Assembly (NCBI GenBank): GCA_964569425.1
Contig: CAZMVD010000052.1
Coordinates: 1 to 26,657, forward strand
Source: JACQXM01 sp964569425
GTDB lineage: Bacteria > Planctomycetota > Phycisphaerae > UBA1845
Direction of reading: 5' to 3'
DNA length: 26,657 bases
Positions 14,357 through 22,037 of the stretch are shown here, piece by piece. Position 1 is the stretch's first letter, and each line of letters begins with the position of its first letter. The notes under the pieces are model-generated. The model saw nothing but the letters and a program-made list of their open reading frames with translations, was not told the origin of the DNA and did no database searches. A program made the position numbers and the translations under genes.

Positions 14357-15816
14357 CCATCGTCGTGGCGTGCACGTTGATGCTTCTGGGGCTGATCGGC
14401 GCGGCCGCGCTCATGCTCCTTGGCGGATACCGCTTGCGCGATGTGCTGGTGCTGGCCTTCCTGACCAGCATCGTGATGTACCTTTCGCGCTGGGACCTGT
14501 ATGTGCAGCATGAGATTCATGGGCGGCCGTTCGTCACGCTTCACCTTTACCTGCTGGCGGCGGCACTGTTATTCGGCGCCGCGCGGGTGCTGTTTCGCGA
14601 GCAGCCGCCGATGCGTTTCGGCCCGTTGGTGCTGGCCGCGTTGGGCTTTTCTGCGCTGGCGCTGATGAGCGGCGTGCTCAACGGCGGGGCGGCGGGCGCG
14701 GTCGCGGCGGTGCATGTGCTCGTGGTGACGGTGCTCCCGGCGCTGGCGGCGGCGACCTGCGTGGCGTTGATCCCGCGCGACGCGGCGTCCAGCCGGCGGC
14801 TGCGGGTGACGTTCATCCTCCTGGCGGGCGTGCTGACCCCCGCGATGGTGGTGCTTTCGGCCTTGGCACCGAACCAGATCGGTTCGCTGTTGGGGTGGGG
14901 GACCATTGCCGCAGGACGGGCCACGGGGTTTGTGCGCGGGTGGTCGCCGCTGGGCAGCCCGATCACGACCGGCACCGCCATGATCCTCGCGTACGGACTG
15001 GCGATGCACGAAGTCATCGGCGCCCGGAAACGCCGGTACATCGCCGTGCTGCTGCTGGTGGGGCTGGCGATGCTGTTTACGCTGGCGCGTTCGGTGTTGT
15101 TGATGTTTGCGGTTTTTCACCTTGTTTATTTCTGGTCGGCAATCCGTCGGCAACCGATGCGCGTCATCGGCGTCGGTATGCTGCTGGTTCTGCTGGCAGT
15201 GCCGGTCGTGTACAAACTCAGCGAGCGCTTCAGTTTCGAGCGCTTTTTGGAAGGCGGTGGCGCCAGCACCGACCTGCGGGCGTCGAGCGCGCTGGGGGCG
15301 TTGGCGGCGAGCCTGCGCAATCCGGTGCTGGGCAACGGCCCCGGGCTGCTCTACGAGGGCGTGCGCCAGGGTGAAACGGTGCGCATCGTTCGCGGCTCGC
15401 GGGAAGTCCGCACCATCATGGTGGCCGGGCGCGTATCAGCCCTCGAGCCGCACAACGTGTACTTGCTGGTCGCCGCGGAGCACGGCTGGATCGCGCTGGG
15501 GCTCTTCCTGGCGATCCTGCTGGTCTGCTGGCGGCGGACGCGCCTGCGGAATTTTCTGGCGGACGTCGAGGATCGTTCCATGAGCAGCGCGTTTCACGCG
15601 CTGTGGCTGGCCCTGCTGTTCATGCTCCTGACCGCCAGCAATCCGATGATCAAAGAGCAGATCGCCGTGCTCTTCTGGTTCTTTGCCTTCCTAGGCCTGC
15701 ACTGGCGCGCGACCATGGAGCAGAAGGACAGGTGGCTTCGCGCCTATGCCGCTGCGCCTGCGGCGGCGCAGCCGCCCTCGCGCACGGGCGGGATCCACCG
15801 GGCGGCGCGCGCTTGA
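14353..15816 (+). CDS. O-antigen ligase/polymerase-like membrane protein
   Basis: The product has 487 residues and about 12 hydrophobic segments, with a large outer loop at roughly residues 290-365. This is the layout of the Wzy/WaaL family that polymerises or ligates surface polysaccharide. The loop contains NPVLGNGPGLL and the conserved EPHNVYLLVAAEHGWIALGLFL, whose HN dipeptide is typical of O-antigen ligase-type domains. The start ATG 14353 overlaps the flippase stop by four bases; the longer frame starting at 14236 lies inside the flippase gene. Polymerase and ligase activities cannot be told apart from sequence. The C-terminal 30 residues are cytoplasmic and alanine-rich. Confidence 0.85.
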   Translation: MTIVVACTLMLLGLIGAAALMLLGGYRLRDVLVLAFLTSIVMYLSRWDLYVQHEIHGRPFVTLHLYLLAAALLFGAARVLFREQPPMRFGPLVLAALGFSALALMSGVLNGGAAGAVAAVHVLVVTVLPALAAATCVALIPRDAASSRRLRVTFILLAGVLTPAMVVLSALAPNQIGSLLGWGTIAAGRATGFVRGWSPLGSPITTGTAMILAYGLAMHEVIGARKRRYIAVLLLVGLAMLFTLARSVLLMFAVFHLVYFWSAIRRQPMRVIGVGMLLVLLAVPVVYKLSERFSFERFLEGGGASTDLRASSALGALAASLRNPVLGNGPGLLYEGVRQGETVRIVRGSREVRTIMVAGRVSALEPHNVYLLVAAEHGWIALGLFLAILLVCWRRTRLRNFLADVEDRSMSSAFHALWLALLFMLLTASNPMIKEQIAVLFWFFAFLGLHWRATMEQKDRWLRAYAAAPAAAQPPSRTGGIHRAARA

Positions 15817-15842
15817 TCCACGGGCCTATCGAGATTCAACCA

Positions 15843-17000
15843 TTGGCGCGCATCTGCATGATCACCCTGACCGACGTGCGGCACGACCTGCGAATACGCA
15901 AGGAGGCGGAATCCGCCGCGCAGGCGCACGAGGTCGTCGTGGTCAGCAATATGGAAAGCGTTGCCGAAAACGAGTTGCCGTTTCGCGGCTTTGCCATCCG
16001 CAACGTGCGGCTGCGCACGCGGCGCCTGCCCAAGTCGCCGGTCTTCTGGATCATCAAGTACCTGGAGTTCGCGCTCCGGGCCGCGCGGGCGGCGGCACGC
16101 TGCCGGGCGGACATTTACCACGGGCACGAAATCACCGGGGCGGTCCCGGCGCTGCTGGCGGCACGCTGGCGCGGGGCGAAGTTCGTCTACGATGCCCACG
16201 AGCTGGAAGCCGATCGCGCCGGACACGTGGAAAAAAGCTGGTGGCTCAAGCGTCTGGTCATGTTCTGCCTCCGGCAGGTGTTGCGCCGGGCCGACCACGT
16301 CATTTGCGCCAGCGAATCACGCGCCGATATCATGCGCGCCGAATACGGTGTGCGCGAACGCCCCACGGCCATACTCAATGTCACGCCGCGGGCCGGGCTG
16401 CCCTCCTCGGCCGATTCCGCGCAGGTGCTGGCCGACCACGACCTGGCGGGCAAGCGGATCGTGCTCTACCAGGGGGCCATCATGCCGGGTCGCGGGCTGG
16501 ATCACGCGGCGGCGGCGCTGAAGTGGCTTCCGCAGGATGTGGTTTTCGTGGTCGTGGGTGGCGGCGACCCGGCGGCCATGTTGGCGCGGTCGCAGCTCGA
16601 CGGCACGCGCGATCGGCTCATTCTCGTGGGCAGGGTGCCGCCGGATGAACTGACCGCCTACATGCGCCGCGCCGACGTCGGACTGGCCATCTATCGCAAT
16701 ACTTGCCGCAACAACTACTTCTGCGCGCCCAACAAAGTCTACGAATACGCCTCCGAGGGATTGCCCATCGTGGGGCCGAATTTCCCCGACGTGCAGGCGC
16801 TGGTGGAGTCCGCCGGCATCGGCGCCACCTTCGACCCGGAAGACCCGGCGAGCATCGCCGCGGCAATTCGCACCGTGCTGGATTCTCCCCAGCGGCGCGC
16901 GGCCATGTCCAGCGCGGCGCGAAGGCTAAAAGAATCCGTCAACTGGGAGCAACAGGCACAACGACTGCTGGCGATTTACGAGCGGCTTCTGGCACCCTGA
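15843..17000 (+). CDS. GT4-family glycosyltransferase
   Basis: GT4 enzymes are retaining GT-B fold transferases that use nucleotide sugars to extend glycans. The 385-residue product opens with ARICMITLTDVRHDLRIRKEAE, the first strand and Arg-rich loop of the family. It continues with DIYHGHEITGAVPALLAA and YDAHELE in the acceptor half, and ends the donor half with GAIMPGRGL, VGRVPPDELTAYMRRADVGL and PNKVYEYASEGLPIVG, where Glu of YEYASEG fits the EX7E-type motif. No ATG has a ribosome-binding site. TTG 15843 suits the family N-terminus; TTG 15813 would overlap the previous stop as TTGA and also fits; ATG 15858 is a third option. It is the last gene of the polysaccharide row. Confidence 0.85.
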   Translation: MARICMITLTDVRHDLRIRKEAESAAQAHEVVVVSNMESVAENELPFRGFAIRNVRLRTRRLPKSPVFWIIKYLEFALRAARAAARCRADIYHGHEITGAVPALLAARWRGAKFVYDAHELEADRAGHVEKSWWLKRLVMFCLRQVLRRADHVICASESRADIMRAEYGVRERPTAILNVTPRAGLPSSADSAQVLADHDLAGKRIVLYQGAIMPGRGLDHAAAALKWLPQDVVFVVVGGGDPAAMLARSQLDGTRDRLILVGRVPPDELTAYMRRADVGLAIYRNTCRNNYFCAPNKVYEYASEGLPIVGPNFPDVQALVESAGIGATFDPEDPASIAAAIRTVLDSPQRRAAMSSAARRLKESVNWEQQAQRLLAIYERLLAP

Positions 17001-17010
17001 GGGGCATTCT

Positions 17011-17035
17011 CCGCTCGTGCGAAAGAGCGGTTTGT
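17011..17035 (+). terminator. Terminator of the polysaccharide gene row
   Basis: CCGCTC (17011-17016) and GAGCGG (17025-17030) form a six-base-pair stem with an eight-base loop, followed at once by TTTGT. It begins 11 bases after the glycosyltransferase stop. Confidence 0.6.
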
Positions 17036-17052
17036 CCCGGCCGTGCGCCGGG
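17036..17052 (-). terminator. Hairpin after the coiled-coil membrane protein gene
   Basis: CCCGGC (17036-17041), five bases and GCCGGG (17047-17052) form a perfect stem directly after the minus-strand stop at 17053. On that strand it is followed by ACAAA rather than T residues, so it is a weaker candidate than the adjacent plus-strand terminator. Confidence 0.4.
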
Positions 17053-17637
17053 TCATTCACTCGTGGGGCCGTACGTAGATGTGACGGTCTGCCGGGTGCG
17101 GCGGAGTGAGAGGATCAACTCGATTTCCCCGGTGGTGCGGTCGAGTTCGCGCGCGATGTCCAGGGCGGACAAGCCCGCATCGGCAAGCTGGTAGACCGCG
17201 GCGTGACGCGGCTCGACACTGGTGTTCGGCTCCGCGGGGGTTTTGCGAACGGAGGCAGGTTCTTCGTCGGCCACGGTCAGGTCCAGAGGAGGGTCATTCC
17301 CCGGATCGCGCAGCAGCCGGGTGAGCGTCGCAATCCGCTCGTCCGCATCGCGAATTACCGCCTCCAGCTTCGCGAACTTGGTGTCCAACCGGCCCATGGT
17401 CTGGCGGGAAAGCTGGTCGAGTTCGAGCATCACGGCTTCCAGGTCGCGCTTGGTTTCCGTTTCCTGGCTGAGGCGGCGATAGGTTTCGCGCGCACTGGGT
17501 CCCTGGTCGGCACGAGTCGCGCGGATGCGCCGCCGAGTGGAAATCATCACGAACGTCAGCGCGAGTATGGCCCCGGCGAGCATGAGAAACTGCGACGTCG
17601 GAATCGATCCCGACGGCGTGACCTGCGCGAGCGGCAT
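17053..17637 (-). CDS. Membrane-anchored coiled-coil protein with C-terminal HTH-like motif
   Basis: From ATG 17637 the product has 194 residues; an alternative ATG at 17685 adds 16 but follows a hairpin without a ribosome-binding site. A single hydrophobic helix near the N-terminus (FLMLAGAILALTFVMI) is followed by a basic stop-transfer stretch (STRRRIRATR). A long coiled coil comes next (roughly residues 45-105, including RDLEAVMLELDQLSRQTMGRLDT-type heptads). After an acidic linker, the last 45 residues contain VYQLADAGLSALDIARELD and GEIELILSLRR, which look like a helix-turn-helix of the type seen at the end of sigma factors. I recognise the layout from planctomycete hypothetical proteins but know no function. 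It is the last gene of a six-gene minus-strand series. Confidence 0.7.
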   Translation of the reverse strand: MPLAQVTPSGSIPTSQFLMLAGAILALTFVMISTRRRIRATRADQGPSARETYRRLSQETETKRDLEAVMLELDQLSRQTMGRLDTKFAKLEAVIRDADERIATLTRLLRDPGNDPPLDLTVADEEPASVRKTPAEPNTSVEPRHAAVYQLADAGLSALDIARELDRTTGEIELILSLRRTRQTVTSTYGPTSE

Positions 17638-17691
17638 CACCCCCGGCCAGCTCGCGACGTAATCTTGGCACCCTGCGGTGATCATCAGCCT

Positions 17692-17711
17692 GCGCCGGCT
17701 TTCACCGGCGC
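17692..17711. terminator. Hairpin between larC and the downstream gene
   Basis: GCGCCGG (17692-17698) and CCGGCGC (17705-17711) pair perfectly around a six-base loop, 21 bases after the larC stop. No T tract follows on the minus strand. It could reduce read-through or protect the 3' end, and it disfavours ATG 17685 as a start. Confidence 0.4.
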
Positions 17712-17731
17712 CTCATGGCGGGGCCGCTCGT

Positions 17732-18919
17732 CTACGACGGGTTCCTTCCCGCCTCGAGGTTCGCCCAGGCGACGTGCGCGGCGATCATGACTTCCCGAAG
17801 AGCCACGCCGTGCGCCGCGGCCAGCGCCCGGCAATCTTCGAACTCCGGCGCCGCCGTCAGCACGCCGCGCCCCGTGCCCACCTTCATGCGCACCGGACCG
17901 AAAGGTGTGGACACACTCTCGTGCCGCCGGGCCAACTTGCTGCGGCGGGCGATGTGCCGACGAACGCCGAACGTCGTTGTTTCCATGAGCATCAAGTGCT
18001 CCATCTGTTCTGCCCGGTCGGCGGGGCACAAGGCCGTCAGCAGCACAGCCGCACGGGATTTCTTCATCTGTATCGGCACAGCGTAGGCATCCAGTGCACC
18101 CTCAGCCAGCAATCGCTCCAGGCAATAGCCGATGACCTCCGGCGTGGTGTCGTCCAGATTCGCCTCCAGGACCACGACTTCATCGGTCGCGCCGTCGGTA
18201 GTCGCCTCTCCCACCAGCACGCGCAGGAAGTTGGGGCGCCTCTGCCCATCGCGCGTTCCCGCCCCGTACCCGACCGCACGCGGGGTCATTTCGGGGCAGG
18301 GACCATAGGAACGAGCCAACGAGGTGAGCAGCGCCGCCCCCGTCGGGGTCGTCAGTTCGCCGGTCTCATCGGTTGCTGCCAGGGGTACGCCCTTGAGCAA
18401 TTCCGCCACCGCGGGCGCGGGCACGGGCATGACCCCGTGCTCGCAACGCACGGTGCCGCTGCCCACCGGCACCGGCGAACAAATGACCGTCTCAATCGCC
18501 AATTGCTCGAGCGCGAGAAGCGCGGCGACCACGTCGATGATGGCATCGACGGCGCCGACTTCATGAAAGTGAACCTTGTCAGTCGTCGTGCCGTGCACCG
18601 CGGCCTCGGCGACGGCCAGGCGCATAAACACCCGGGACGCCCTCTCCTTGATCGACTCGGACAGTTTCGCGTGCTCAAGAATATGCAACACATCCTTGAG
18701 GTGCCGGTGCGGCTGCGCGCGCGCTTCCAGGCGGACAACGAATCGGGTCGCGGCGAAACCCTGCTTCTTGATCTTGCTGATGTCGAGCGCATAGCCTTCC
18801 AGCGGAAGCGCCGCAAGGTCACGCCGCAGCCGTTCGGCGTCGGCCCCGGCATCGAGCAGGGCGGCGACGATCATATCGCCCGCGGCTCCGTTGAAGCAGT
18901 CAAAGTACGCAATACTCAT
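17732..18919 (-). CDS. larC: Nickel-pincer cofactor biosynthesis protein LarC
   Basis: LarC (formerly DUF111) inserts nickel into the pyridinium bisthiocarboxylate precursor to finish the nickel-pincer cofactor used by lactate racemase and related epimerases. The 395-residue product shows the family opening (YFDCFNGAAGDMIVAALLDAG), the KVHFHEVGAVDAIIDVV segment near residue 117, TPTGAALL, and the C-terminal half with VVVLEANLDDTTPEVIGY and ALDAYAVPIQMKKSR. In Lactiplantibacillus LarC is made as two frames joined by a programmed frameshift; here it is one uninterrupted frame. No larA, larB or larE is in the window, so the cofactor's user is elsewhere. The ATG has no ribosome-binding site and a near-consensus -10 box lies six bases upstream, suggesting leaderless translation. 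Confidence 0.92.
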   Translation of the reverse strand: MSIAYFDCFNGAAGDMIVAALLDAGADAERLRRDLAALPLEGYALDISKIKKQGFAATRFVVRLEARAQPHRHLKDVLHILEHAKLSESIKERASRVFMRLAVAEAAVHGTTTDKVHFHEVGAVDAIIDVVAALLALEQLAIETVICSPVPVGSGTVRCEHGVMPVPAPAVAELLKGVPLAATDETGELTTPTGAALLTSLARSYGPCPEMTPRAVGYGAGTRDGQRRPNFLRVLVGEATTDGATDEVVVLEANLDDTTPEVIGYCLERLLAEGALDAYAVPIQMKKSRAAVLLTALCPADRAEQMEHLMLMETTTFGVRRHIARRSKLARRHESVSTPFGPVRMKVGTGRGVLTAAPEFEDCRALAAAHGVALREVMIAAHVAWANLEAGRNPS

Positions 18920-18925
18920 GTCGGC

Positions 18926-18954
18926 ATGATAGCGACCATGCGCCGGGCGGTCAG
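18926..18954 (-). promoter_or_regulatory. Leaderless-type promoter of larC
   Basis: On the minus strand CTGACC (18954-18949), 17 bases and TATCAT (18931-18926) give a -10 box with five of six consensus positions. The predicted transcription start lies six to seven bases further, on the A of the larC ATG at 18919. Confidence 0.5.
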
Positions 18955-18982
18955 CCGGCAGGGCGGTTGCGGGCGAATTCGC

Positions 18983-19843
18983 CTATTCGGAAACAAACAG
19001 CGTGAGGGACGCCCAATCGCTTTCCCAATCAGCCTCTTGTGCGGTTCGGGCGCCGGACGAACCAGCGTGCGCGCCATCACGCCGCTGGATGACGTGCGTG
19101 CGGACAAACCAGCGTCCGGGCCGCGTGAAAATAATCTGCGCGACCCCCTGCGCATCGGTCTCGATCGTGGACACAAATGTGTGTTCCGGCAGCCCTTCGT
19201 GACCAGCGGCCAGACGAAGCCCGGCCGCAGGTCGCCCTTGGTGAAGCACACGGAATGCCGCGGCAGCGCCTTGGCGCCATCCGCCCGGCGGACTGAGCGG
19301 GATGATCTCCAAGGGATGGCCGACCGGCGTTTGCAGCGTGGCGAGGGTCTTGTCGGTTGCCGATTCACCCACGAGCACGACCGCTTTGGCCGCCTTGGTG
19401 TAGTATTCCCGACCCGGCACAGCCGATTCGCCGCGTTGTTTGCGCTGCGCGAGGGCAACCTCCGCGTGTTCGCTGCGCAGGTAATCTTCGAACCGGGCCG
19501 CTTCAATCTCGATGAAATGCGGGTGCAGGATCACGCCCACGACGTGTGCGCCGCTTGCTCGAGTCCCGACACGTGCGGCGATTTCTGTTCCTTCGACGCG
19601 GAAGTTCTCGATCGATCGTTGACCGGCTTCATCAAGAACCACCCATGCCGCCACTCGTTCGGGCCTGGTGGCTTGCTCACCAGTGGGAAAGACCTCACCG
19701 GTGACGAAGGCGGTGCGCAATTCCCCGCCCGCCGGCACCTGCCGCGGACCGACGAGCCAGGAATCGTGCGCGATCGCGGAGGCCGCAGTCACACAGGTTC
19801 CAAGGACAAACATCCACCGGATCTTCGGGCCGACGACGAGCAC
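18983..19843 (-). CDS. DUF4198 (nickel-uptake-associated) exported protein
   Basis: I chose GTG 19843 because GGGAG lies about seven bases upstream and a signal peptide follows (MLVVGPKIRWMFVLG, core, then AIA-HD); the open frame extends to 20101 but without these marks. The 286-residue product begins its mature part with AHDSWLVGPRQVPAGGELRTAF, the typical HDxWL opening of DUF4198 proteins, a family associated with nickel uptake. It ends with a strand-rich domain (GQAGLRLAAG-like and DAQGVAQIIFTRPGRWFVRTHV) found in such periplasmic proteins. The mature N-terminal His could bind metal. The next gene downstream, 63 bases away, is larC, which supports a nickel link by context. No permease gene lies nearby, so a transport role is inference only. 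Confidence 0.75.
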   Translation of the reverse strand: MLVVGPKIRWMFVLGTCVTAASAIAHDSWLVGPRQVPAGGELRTAFVTGEVFPTGEQATRPERVAAWVVLDEAGQRSIENFRVEGTEIAARVGTRASGAHVVGVILHPHFIEIEAARFEDYLRSEHAEVALAQRKQRGESAVPGREYYTKAAKAVVLVGESATDKTLATLQTPVGHPLEIIPLSPPGGWRQGAAAAFRVLHQGRPAAGLRLAAGHEGLPEHTFVSTIETDAQGVAQIIFTRPGRWFVRTHVIQRRDGAHAGSSGARTAQEADWESDWASLTLFVSE

Positions 19844-19910
19844 GAGTTTCTCCCTGGCCGGAGCGCCGGCTGCACACCGAGCCCGTTCGACTACCTGTCG
19901 ACGCAGCCGC

Positions 19911-20495
19911 TCAACCCGATGGCGCGTCTGAAGATTCGGGCGTGATGCCGGCGCGCTCCAGAATCGCGGCAAGTACCGCCGACTCGGCGGCGCGATCCCG
20001 GCGCACGGTTTGCCAGACGGCGTTCTGTTCGGCAGTGGTGGCCGCCTCGCGATCGATCGCAGTCTCGTTGGGAACGTCCGATCCGCGCGTCGCCTGCGCA
20101 TGCATCCGGTAGGCGCCGGTGGCCTGCTCCTGGATCATCACGCGACAGAGGAGATTGGAATCGCCCGCGCCGCGCAACACGCGAACTTCAGTGACCCGGC
20201 GCATCAGCCGTCCGCGGCTGAGGCGCGGACTGCCGTCCCGGCGTTCCCCACCGTCGGCCGATTCCTCGGGCACCGTGCGCAGGAGCCCCTCGGTCGCGTC
20301 GCGCAGGTCGATGGCGTGGCCCAGATCCAATAGCGCCGCTTCCGCAGCATCGAAGAGAGCATGTTGCTCGACGGCGGAAACGCGGCGCAGTGAATGGCTG
20401 ACCGCAGAAGGCCCCGCGGAGGCGCACCCCCACGCTCCCAAGATCAGCGGTGCGACCGCAAGCCAGGGGAATGGCACACGTGGCATGATCGACAT
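19911..20495 (-). CDS. Small envelope protein with possible lipoprotein signal
   Basis: From ATG 20495 the product has 194 residues; GGGG lies just upstream, and ATG 20486 is an alternative. A hydrophobic N-terminal segment (FPWLAVAPLILGAWGC) ends in Cys-Ala-Ser, a lipobox that is weak because Trp occupies the -2 position. The mature part is Arg- and Glu-rich, with LFDAAEAALLDLGHAIDLRDATEGLLRT, a strand pair around RVTEVRVLRGAGDSNLLCRVMI, and a C-terminal helix. I do not recognise a family. The layout recalls small periplasmic lipoproteins of planctomycetes. The gene lies between the STAS gene (57 bases upstream) and the DUF4198 gene (67 bases downstream) on the same strand. Confidence 0.65.
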   Translation of the reverse strand: MSIMPRVPFPWLAVAPLILGAWGCASAGPSAVSHSLRRVSAVEQHALFDAAEAALLDLGHAIDLRDATEGLLRTVPEESADGGERRDGSPRLSRGRLMRRVTEVRVLRGAGDSNLLCRVMIQEQATGAYRMHAQATRGSDVPNETAIDREAATTAEQNAVWQTVRRDRAAESAVLAAILERAGITPESSDAPSG

Positions 20496-20552
20496 TATCC
20501 CCACGCCGTTGAACCAGGGCAACCGATCGCGCCGGTCGGCAAAACCGTTCCC

Positions 20553-20891
20553 TCATTCCGCCGCAAGCTGCAAACTGGCCAAGGCGGTAGCGACGCTGTC
20601 GGCAAACTCGAACACTTTGTCGAGCCCGGTGACCAGAAAGAGCCCCCAGACGTTGGTATTGATGCCGCTGAGCACCAGCCGGCGCCGATCTCCGATGAGC
20701 TTCTTTCGCAGTTTCAGAAGCTTCGCAATGTTGGAAGAATTGATGTAGTTGACCCCGGAAAAATCGAGCACCACGGCGGGATCCTTGGCGCGTTCCACCT
20801 GCTCGAACAGCGCGGAAATATCGTCAGAGAAGCCGGGATCGTCCTGCAACTCGGCGACGAGGATATTCTCTGACCAGTTCTCGATAGGCAC
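20553..20891 (-). CDS. STAS-domain protein, anti-sigma factor antagonist type
   Basis: STAS proteins such as SpoIIAA bind anti-sigma kinases, and their phosphorylation on a conserved Ser controls release of a sigma factor or signalling partner. This 112-residue product is a single STAS domain. It has the DFSGVNYINSSN motif (residues 43-54), in which Ser52 or Ser53 fits the phosphorylation site, followed by the IAKLLKLRKKLIG helix and RRLVLSGINTNVWGLFLVTGLDKVF. I chose GTG 20891 (MPIENWSENI), 11 bases after GGAGG; the earlier GTGs overlap or crowd that site. A promoter with a perfect TTGACA lies just upstream. No partner kinase or sigma gene is present in the window, so the pathway is unknown. 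Confidence 0.85.
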   Translation of the reverse strand: MPIENWSENILVAELQDDPGFSDDISALFEQVERAKDPAVVLDFSGVNYINSSNIAKLLKLRKKLIGDRRRLVLSGINTNVWGLFLVTGLDKVFEFADSVATALASLQLAAE

Positions 20892-20920
20892 CGCCGACAC
20901 TCCCTCCACAGTTGACCATG

Positions 20921-20949
20921 ACCGTACCGGCGCCCCGCGGCGTTGTCAA
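20921..20949 (-). promoter_or_regulatory. Promoter of the STAS gene
   Basis: On the minus strand TTGACA (20949-20944), 17 bases and TACGGT (20926-20921). The -35 is perfect and the -10 keeps TA...T, the same GGT-type ending as at 2946-2951. The transcription start would be near 20914, which excludes most of the earlier GTG codons as starts. Confidence 0.5.
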
Positions 20950-21015
20950 CGAATCGGCGTTGAAATCCGGTCCGACGGCGCGCACCACGCCCCTGCCGAC
21001 GCGTTCGAGAATTGC

Positions 21016-22023
21016 CTATCCCTTCCAGAATGACTGAACGCGCTCTACCTCTTCCCGGCTGCCGATGATCAGGGACGTCCGCTGGTGCAGGGCCGTGGGA
21101 ACCTTGTCGAGGATCCGTTGTTTGCCGTCGATGGCGGCCCCGCCCGCCTGCTCCGCGAGAAACGCCAGCGGGTTGGCTTCGTACAGCAATCGCAGCTTGC
21201 CGTTCGGCGCTTTCCTGGTCGGCGGATAAAGAAAAACGCCGCCGCGCAGCAGGGTGCGGTGGAAATCGGCCACCAGAGAGCCGATGTACCGCAGGCTGCA
21301 CCCCGCTTCATCGGTCTTGGCCCAGTCGAGGTAGGCCTGAATCCCATCCGGAAACTGAGCGCGATACGCCTCGTTGACGCTGTAGGTGTCGCCACGCGCT
21401 GGCATTCGCACGCTTTCCTGGCTGAGTCGATAGGCCCCGATGGAGGGGTCCAGCGTAAACATGTGCACGCCGTCCCCGGTGGTGTACGCCATCACCGTGC
21501 TGCTGCTGTACAGAACATAACCTGCGGCAATCTGCTGGTAACCGGGCTGGAGAATATGATCGAGCACCCGGCCTGCCTCGATATCCGTCCGCCGCTGGAG
21601 AATGGAGAAAATGGTCCCGATGGAAACATTCACGTCGATGTTGCTGGAACCGTCCAGCGGATCGAACAGGACGATGTACTTCGAGTTCTCGCAAAGCTCC
21701 TTGATAATGCGCGGCTCGTCGTCCTCTTCCGACACCATGATGCCTACGTTGCCCCGGTAGCCCAGACACGCGACGATGGTCTCATTGGCAATCTCGTCGA
21801 GCTGGTGGACCAATTCCCCCTGCACGTTCGTATCGCCGGTGTAACCGAGAATGTTGTTGAGACCCGCGCGACGGACGTGGTCCGCGATCACCTTGGTGGC
21901 CAGGGTAATGCCCGAAAGCAGCCAGCTGAATTCGCCGGTCGCCTGCGGATACTGGTGCCGCTGACGCTCCAGAATATGTTGCTGGACGGTCCGCAATGAG
22001 GGAACGGTGTTCATCTTACTCAC
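21016..22023 (-). CDS. fbp: Class I fructose-1,6-bisphosphatase
   Basis: The enzyme hydrolyses fructose 1,6-bisphosphate to fructose 6-phosphate, the committed step of gluconeogenesis, in the cytoplasm. The 335-residue length is that of E. coli Fbp. Signature motifs are complete: TGDTNVQGE near residue 62, the metal ligands in SEEDDEP (98-104), DPLDGSSN (121-128) followed by IDVNVSIGTIFSI, and the substrate-site segment SLRYIGSLVADFHRTLLRGGVFLYP near residue 240. I chose GTG 22023 because GGGAGG is seven bases upstream; ATG 22014 is three codons inside and the frame beyond 22023 has no support. A hairpin at 22038-22075 adjoins the ribosome-binding site and could influence initiation. The STAS gene follows 124 bases downstream with its own promoter. 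Confidence 0.95.
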   Translation of the reverse strand: MSKMNTVPSLRTVQQHILERQRHQYPQATGEFSWLLSGITLATKVIADHVRRAGLNNILGYTGDTNVQGELVHQLDEIANETIVACLGYRGNVGIMVSEEDDEPRIIKELCENSKYIVLFDPLDGSSNIDVNVSIGTIFSILQRRTDIEAGRVLDHILQPGYQQIAAGYVLYSSSTVMAYTTGDGVHMFTLDPSIGAYRLSQESVRMPARGDTYSVNEAYRAQFPDGIQAYLDWAKTDEAGCSLRYIGSLVADFHRTLLRGGVFLYPPTRKAPNGKLRLLYEANPLAFLAEQAGGAAIDGKQRILDKVPTALHQRTSLIIGSREEVERVQSFWKG

Positions 22024-22037
22024 GACAATTCCTCCCG

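Noticed and set aside
17678..19945. Plus-strand open frame of 755 codons
   Set aside because: It is antisense to larC and the DUF4198 gene, both of which have clear family motifs. The frame is a GC-rich shadow with no recognisable protein.
19844..20101. N-terminal extension of the DUF4198 gene to 20101
   Set aside because: It would overlap the preceding gene by nearly 200 bases and put about 86 Arg-rich residues before an obvious signal peptide; GTG 19843 has a ribosome-binding site.
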